Made by a program: the position numbers and the translations under genes. From Arthrinium phaeospermum (Eukaryota > Ascomycota > Sordariomycetes > Amphisphaeriales > Apiosporaceae): a stretch of DNA of 64,000 nucleotides. Positions 57,580-64,000 of the stretch are shown here, piece by piece (the first letter of the stretch is position 1; each line of letters starts with the position of its first letter). Where the stretch lies: the NCBI GenBank assembly GCA_006503535.1, contig QYRS01000004.1, positions 1,426,001-1,490,000 of the forward strand. The letters run 5' to 3'. The notes beneath the pieces were generated by a model. That model was not told where the DNA came from, made no database searches, and was given only the letters and a program-made list of their open reading frames with translations.

Positions 57580-60500
57580 GGTGAAGGGATTTGCGACGTC
57601 AGGCCAGCGTGGCTGATTGTATCTCGAGGTCGACAGCGAAAGAGGTGTTGCGTGGAAATGGGAAGGTTGACGTTGAATTTTGCGGGTTCCTCATGAACCG
57701 GCACCGATAGAGGATAGAGATGTGATTGATAGATACAGTAACGTAGGGAGTGGGTAATAATAGAAAGAGTTCCGGAGTGGAGAAATGGACAGGGCGATAT
57801 CGAACGAGGAAAAAGGCGGGAGAACTTGGGAAAAGAAGGGCAGAGATCAGCGCGCTGCTGGGCTGGGGGTGGGAATCAATTACCACGGAGAACACCCTCA
57901 GCACCGCTTCTGCCAAGTGCCAAGGGATGAGGCCGTCCTATTGGCCTGGCCGGCCGCTGGGCACGCTTAAGCGAGTGCAGCCACCAGGCGTGAGCGATGC
58001 CATGTTTGGAGAGGATAGAGGCCACCGGAGCCACTAGTAGGTAGCCTACTGGCCTGCTGGCGAGCCATCCATCCCTAGCCGGGCTCGACTGTCTCTGTAG
58101 TCAGCCAGCCGTTCTACCGTTCTGCTGTCTGGGCAGGAGAAAAAGGACGGGGAAAAACTGCTGGCATGACCCTTAGCCCAACTGCTAGAAAGCATCAGTC
58201 AGTCAGTCAGTCAGGGGAGTAAGGTAAAGATCATCATGCCATCTCAACGTTTGATGCAACAGAGTCCCAGTGAATGCCCCGACCGACTACGGAGAGGTGC
58301 TGTGAATGTGTAGGTTACGACTACGGTTACCCTTGGTGGCCGTATTGGGGGCTGGCCGAATTCTCACGGTTTACTGGAGTTCAAGCATCTAAAAGGGTAG
58401 CAGGGCAGGTATGTTTGCTGTGTGGCCCTGTCCGTCCGAGTCGTCGTTTTGCAGATAGAAACAGACCAAACCCCCCTTCTTTGGAGAGGTTTGATTCAAC
58501 GTCAATCTACCCATTAGCACAGCATTGCGTTGCATTGCCAGGTACGTTGAGATGTTCGTTCGGTTCTCTCCATCGGGGACATATCTCTGCATCCGCAAAT
58601 GCCTCTTCCAGTAGGCGACCGGCCCCCAGTGCCTCGGGCATGCCATCCAAACCAACTTCCCCAGACGTCTTGGGGGAGGGGGATTGGAAGGATTCAGATC
58701 CATGTACGTGCCCTGTTCCCGTGTGCTTCTAGGTTAGGTTCTTCGTCCTACCCGAGATGGGCAAGCACGGCACCACTGGCTGTGGGCGCGCGTTGTTCCT
58801 AGGTAAAGTAAGTTGATGGGTGTTTCTCAACTCGGTTCCCCAGGGAAAGGAAGGCTGGCACTGGCATGCGAAAACTGGAATTGCATTTCGCCTGTCATCG
58901 GGTAGTACTAGAGAGTAGTACGCTGGCCCTAGCCTTAGCTCGTCAAGAGGAGCCGGGGGCTTGGGTAGACTGAGACTATCCATTCATTGGCATAGTCTAG
59001 TTGGGGGTCGGCTCTCTCCTTTGCCCCCTCTCTCTCTTGGGATGTATGCATGCGCGTAAGACAAGCTAAAAGTGGCAATGGACGAACATCGACACATCAG
59101 CCGCTCAGCTGAAGCGCAATCTAATGTGCGGTTGTGTGTGCTCCCTTTCGTTTCTTTTTCGTTCCATCTCATCCATCTTGTCTCTCTGCCTTACGAGATG
59201 ACAGAAAAGTGTTTGTTCACATTTGGGCTAGGCAGGTAATAGTGGAGTATGCAGTTCAACGAGTTTGAGTAAACTTGCTACAGTAACCTACCGAGTTGGT
59301 ATTAGGTATCATGAATTCAAGGCTCGTTTATTCAACTGGAATCGCTTAAAACTTTAATCACATGGCGATATGCGGGGAAGTTTGTGTGGAGAAGGCCCGA
59401 GGAGGGTTCCTCGAAGCGACGAGGGCGAGGAAGAGCCAGGTTTTTCTCGATACTCTTCTTCAACTGACTGTCTGGCTTGTATGTGTGTAACCCAAAATTG
59501 AGTTTGATTGATTTGATAGGTTCCAGGTTGAGGTGGTGGTCACCCGTCATGACACCGTCAGTCAATCAGGGCTTACTGCGTGCATCCTTGTTGGCCTATT
59601 GATCTCCCTATCCGCCAGCACACAGTATGCAATTGTGCCATCGCGGGTATCGATCTGTCGCGACCGCCGGAAGCTCCGGGCAGACTAAGACGTGGCTTGA
59701 GGCGTCGGGCTGTCGAAGTGAATAACCTAGGTCAACCTAAGTAATATTCCCAACACCTTGCATATGCATCCACATCCACATGCGGTGATAGGGAACCAAC
59801 CACAAGGGGGCTGGATAAGCCCCCCTGAACTTTTGTTCACACAAAGGCACCCCTAGAAGCAACCCCTAAGACCACCACCAAGACCCTGACCGCGGAGCAG
59901 GGCGTTGCCGAACATCACATCCTACGACTACCTAGTAGATGATGTCTAGGTTGGGGGGACTCGGCATCCTACGGTACCATGATTGGACCCTTCCTCGAAA
60001 CAGCCAGGGAGAGACTCACCGTACTCGGCATCCCGCAGTGCTACCTACCCGGGCTACCAATTGGGTCCAGCCTATACTCGGGTCCCTCTCGGTTGGCAAT
60101 GCAATTTGAAGTCGCCTATTACCTACGTGCATAAATCAACAGCGCATTCACGTTCTAGCTAGGACTATGCCAAGGGGGAACTGGTCTTGTCGTGACTAAA
60201 AGTCAGCTGTGCTGCGTTCCTCTGGGAAAATTGAGAGCGGGAAGGCACTGGTGGTGGTAGTAAGCGCCCAAGGCGCTCCTTAGTGCAACAACAGCATGCA
60301 ACGACTCACAGGATTCCCGTCCCGTCCGTCCAGTCTGAGCCCCCACGGCCGGCGAAGGAGTTTGTATGTGTAGCGCGGACCAAGCTGCAACAAAAATATG
60401 ATGACCATCTTCAACGGCCAAACAGACGCCGACGAGGGGGGATTGTGTGTGAGGGCGCTTCGTACGTAGTCTGGCCCCTATCGAAAACCATAGACAGAAT

Positions 60501-61788
60501 TTGTGTGAGAGATAGGAAACGAGCGACCAAGCAGTACTCCGTACATACCGAGCCCAACCCGAGGCAGCTGTGCCACCTTCCCACTCAAGAGATAAAATTT
60601 GGTTGGTCTCTCACAGAACGCCTCCATTGGCCTGTTCCGTAGACATAGTGCGTAAGCCATATGTGACATCTCGTCATCATTGTGCTCGTTCTCTGCAGAT
60701 AGTCACGCATCACAAAGAGGCACTTGCGGCTGACCTTGCCGCTGAACGAACGAAACACACACGCACTATGTACGAATAAATCTGTTGCCTGTCAGCACTA
60801 TGGCGAACGTTGTTTCTAGGCTTCTCCCACTCCCGTCAAGGAAGCCCGCGGAGATTTAAGAACGAATCCCTCAAAGTTAGTGTATACTCTGACAGCGGAA
60901 AGATATAGTTCGATAGGTAGGTATGAGGAAGCGAAACTCAGGGAAGGCTCACTACGCCACTTGACGCCACCTTGATAGAAGACCGCGAAAAGGTAAGACA
61001 AGAGACACTCTGGGAAAGGGTCATTTCAGGGGGGTATAAATGGAGAGGGCAGCTTTCTATTGCCCGCATATTCCAGGGGGGCGACAAACATGCCACTTTC
61101 TACTCCTCTTGGCACTCAAAATTCCAGACGTGGACTGGATTGCTGAGTGGAATTTCCAGGTAAAGGGCAGCGCATCATTACCATTAAGAATATACATATT
61201 AAGACCACAGTAGGCAAATGGCAAGTGATACGACTTGTCGTCCAGTAACAACGGAGACGGTGGTGAAGGATGCAGTGCCCGGGCTGACTTGTTCTGTCTT
61301 TGATAACAGGCAAGGCTAGCTACTTTATCAAACATAAGACCGGATATATCACCAATTCGTTCGACTCCTCAAAGGCCTATCAGACTCCGAGAATGCAAAG
61401 AAATAAAGAAGTAGAATGATTTAATGAGCAAGGAGAAACATTGATAGAGTTGCCTGGCCATCATTTAGTCTTACATTTTGCTGGCCAGAACGGCGAACGG
61501 GATGGCACCCGGGGTCTTAAGAAATAGGGGCCTTAGGATGTAGGTAGGCGGTTACAGTGACAGTGGGTTGGAGTAGGAATGAATGTGTTATTGTCATAAT
61601 GCATTGAACATACGTATGCTATTATAAAATACAATTTGCTTCGAACAAAGCCCAAGTACGCCAGGTATGTCGTTGGAGTAAAGACTCATACTAGTCCTCT
61701 CCATGGACTACAACGTTAGGGTGCGCCAGAAAACACCGAGTAAAATCCTACACGTCCTTGACGACAGTAGCGCAAAATGAGTGGGTAT
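57580..61788. other. Gene-free stretch
   Basis: 4.2 kb with no supportable gene. It contains the sugar transporter promoter, a (TCAG)5 microsatellite at 58195-58214, and at about 59960-60090 two loosely similar segments beginning ACTCGGCATCC. The 3' region of the fumarate reductase gene is at the right end. Confidence 0.5.
58195..58214. repeat. (TCAG)5 microsatellite
   Basis: Five uninterrupted TCAG units in non-coding sequence, about 620 bases upstream of the sugar transporter start. Confidence 0.85.
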
Positions 61789-64000
61789 CTAGATCTCAAG
61801 GGTAGGCTCCTGACCCTTGACACGCCCTATCACTTGCTGAGGTGCATACTTGGGGATCACCTCATCGTCGTGCAGCATTTCAAACTCTTCGGTGGCATCA
61901 CGGCCCATGAAGTTCATGATGGCCTGAGGGCCACCTGGGTGCTCGTCGAGCCAGTTCGAGAGGTCCATTACGACACCCTTGACGACGACCCAAAGGTCCT
62001 CCTTCTTGTTGTGCTTGGCAACCTCCTCCATGGTAAACTCCTTCTGCGGGATCTCGAACTTCTTGGGGCTCTGAGCCTTCGAGGCGTTCTGGGAGGACTT
62101 GCCGGCATCAGCCTTGGGAGTAGGGCCAGCAGCACTTGTCGTCTGGCCGAGAGTGGGTGTAGAAGCCGAAGCATCGCCGCCCCACTGTACACTGAGACGG
62201 CCGGGCTGCGAAGGATCAATGTGCAATGAAATTTGTCCAAGACGCTCAGCAGCACCTCCAGCATTACCGGAGAGGGCCTGTTGGAACAGGTAGTTGCTGG
62301 CAGTGTCACCAGCAACACGGCCGTAGACGACGCAGCCCAGAAGGGAAGAACCACCAAGTCTGTTGGCACCGTGGACGCCACCAGCAAGCTCACCACAAGC
62401 GTACAGGCCTTCGAAGGGCTGCTGCTGCTGGTTCAGAACCTGCGCCTTGTCGTTGATTTCAATACCACCCATGGTGAAGTGAAGAACGGGCTCCATGACG
62501 GAGACGTGGAAATCATCGTTGACGTCCAAAGGTCCATTGTGGAAGAACTTCTTGCCCCAAGGGTCCTTATGCTTGCCATCGGCGATAGCATTGTATGTGG
62601 TGAAGGTCTTCTGAAGATGGTCGGGCGTGCAGCCAATCTCCTTGGCAAGCTCCTTTCCAGTCATCTTCTTCATCAACCCGCGACCGGAGTAGTGGCGAGT
62701 GTGGAAGTCAAGAACGTTGGAGGCCTTGGAGTTCAGAATAAGTCGGATGGGGAACTTGTTCTTCTCCTTCTCCTTCCACATCATGCCGGAAACATAGTCG
62801 CGGTGGCCGAGCTCATCGCAGAACCGATCGCCGTCGGCATTGAGCAAAAGACCGCCCTCACCACGCAGAGCCTCAGCGGCCAGGAACTTCCACTTTGAGC
62901 CAGGGTCCTTGGGATCGACCAGACCGGTAGGGTGGACCTGAACCTTGTCCATATCAATGCCGTTACCGCCAATGGCCATGACCATCTTCTGGCCATCACC
63001 GGTTGCGTGGGTGCCGTTGGTGGTCGCAAGACCATAAGTATCGGGGCGGTGCTTCTTGAGCAACGAGGTTTCACTGAAATCAGCAGCGTAGCCACCGGTG
63101 GCCAAGATGACGGGGCCGTCTACTGTAGCACTCTCGCCGTCGTGTTCGTATGTGACACCGGTAATCTTGTTGCCCTCCTTGTTCAAGCCCGTCACACGTG
63201 CCTTCTTGATGATCTGGACGCGCTCGGGCTCGTTCTCGGCGAGCTCTTCTAGGCGCTGCATGAGAGCATAGGTGATGGCCATACCGGGGAATTTGGCGTC
63301 ATGTCCTCGGTGGGTTCGGGGCTGAGAGTGGCCACTATTCAAAACTAGTTAGCAAAGCCAAGAACTGGGGTTGATGAGCATTGTCGCATAACCCACCCAA
63401 GCCGTGAAACCAGGGTCAGATCTAGGTTGAAGACGTCTTGCAGCCACTCTACAGCAGCAGCAGATTTGTAGGTCAGAACCTTGATCAGGTCGGGTCTAGC
63501 CTTGTCACGGGCTGACTTGAGGGTGTCGTCGTAGAACTGCTTCACGCTGTCGGCGATCTTGTTGTCGACCTGCGTCCGGGTCAACGCGCCGTTGATACCG
63601 GAGGTTGCCTGCGAAGAGTTAGCAAAGGTATTGCAATTGTAATCAATAGAACGGGACCTTTGTGCTGTTACCGCCGAAAAAGCCTGGACGTTTGCAAAGG
63701 GTCAGTAATGGTCGAAGGCAGCCAGCAAACGTTGTGATGTGGTGATGTTGTGGTGATGTCGGTCAAGGGCGGCAAGTGAGCCTGGGTTTTGAGGGGGGGT
63801 AGTGATGAGCGCGTACCTTGCTTGTCCAGAACCACTACATTACCACCGGCTAAGTAGATTGTGTGCGCAGCACTGAGGCCGGACACTGTGATGTTGTCAG
63901 CTTCATCTCGTTATCGTATGATTCTGCTCACGGCCAGCGACAGAGTCGTGGAGCGGACAGCGTCAGAGAGAACCTACAGCCACCACCTACAACCACGCAT
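61789..64000 (-). CDS. Fumarate reductase flavoprotein fused to cytochrome b5, 5' end missing
   Basis: Soluble fumarate reductase (Osm1/Frd1 type) with a C-terminal cytochrome b5 domain; it reduces fumarate to succinate and so re-oxidises flavin/NADH pools under low oxygen. The visible exons are 63978-64000 (cut by the window end), 63817-63885, 63658-63683, 63397-63608 and 61789-63334, encoding 624 residues. FAD-binding motif VVVGGGLSGLSAAH spans the first visible splice. Further flavoprotein motifs are FFGGNSTKATSGING, SRLGGHSQPRTHR, ILATGGY, VQVHPTG, RGEGG and LYACGELAGGVHGANRLGG. After a Ser/Ala/Lys linker the b5 domain shows both haem ligands, the HPGG histidine and the histidine in EMLHDDEV. 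The 26-nt exon 63658-63683 uses a GTCCCG donor, which is weak but preserves the frame. The initiation codon and any targeting sequence lie beyond 64000. Confidence 0.9.

Noticed and set aside
59960..60090. Two similar segments starting ACTCGGCATCC about 64 bases apart
   Set aside because: Similarity fades after some 15 bases; too weak to call a repeat or a transposon footprint.

Overview
The window reads as nuclear DNA of a filamentous ascomycete, most like a Sordariomycete (Pezizomycotina). The genes carry short GT-AG introns (49-139 nt, one of 522 nt) with CTRAY-type branch sites. Gene density is low, with about 15 supportable genes in 64 kb. The protein families are typical of moulds: CFEM proteins, a siderophore transporter, a GPI-type lysophospholipase, GH3/PA14 beta-glucosidase, Ted1/Cdc1 phosphoesterase and a cytochrome b5-fused fumarate reductase. 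I recognised no tRNA, rRNA, CRISPR or transposon. Names come from motif reading; no database was searched.

Layout. 1.6-1.9 kb: small GC-rich hypothetical protein. 7.0-9.2 kb: RBR (RING-IBR-RING) E3 ligase. 9.2-12.6 kb: no gene, but four perfect ATCWGATAA sites (the iron GATA-factor motif) upstream of a siderophore transporter at 12.6-14.5 kb. 14.9-22.9 kb: five consecutive minus-strand genes for secreted or surface proteins. These are two paralogous tiny cysteine-rich peptides, a GPI-type CFEM protein, a degenerate CFEM protein with a transmembrane helix, and a lysophospholipase whose GPI signal is out of frame. 25.2-27.2 kb: a caspase-fold protein lacking both catalytic residues. 33.2-37.1 kb: a BRCT protein full of SP-x-K sites. 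38.8-40.7 kb: vacuolar-type zinc transporter. 42.5-43.6 kb: DUF202 membrane protein. 46.4-49.4 kb: GH3 beta-glucosidase in seven exons. 51.6-53.8 kb: Ted1/Cdc1-like phosphoesterase with an apparent frameshift. 55.7-57.6 kb: hexose-type MFS transporter. 61.8-64.0 kb: fumarate reductase-cytochrome b5 fusion, its 5' end cut by the window edge.

How the genes fit together. The best candidate for an undescribed system is 10.9-20.2 kb. A siderophore transporter with a dense iron-GATA cluster lies next to a tandem pair of peptide genes ending in CCNSGxxCCGCWGCC, and next to two CFEM genes (a family known for haem/iron binding). The peptide genes hide their cysteine module in a 49-nt second exon and are easily missed by gene finders. 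An iron- or metal-handling surface locus is my inference. The sequence shows the motifs and the order, not co-regulation.

The other genes are mostly unrelated housekeeping or nutrient functions. Intergenic stretches of 2-6 kb hold microsatellites and promoter-like sequence but no convincing genes.
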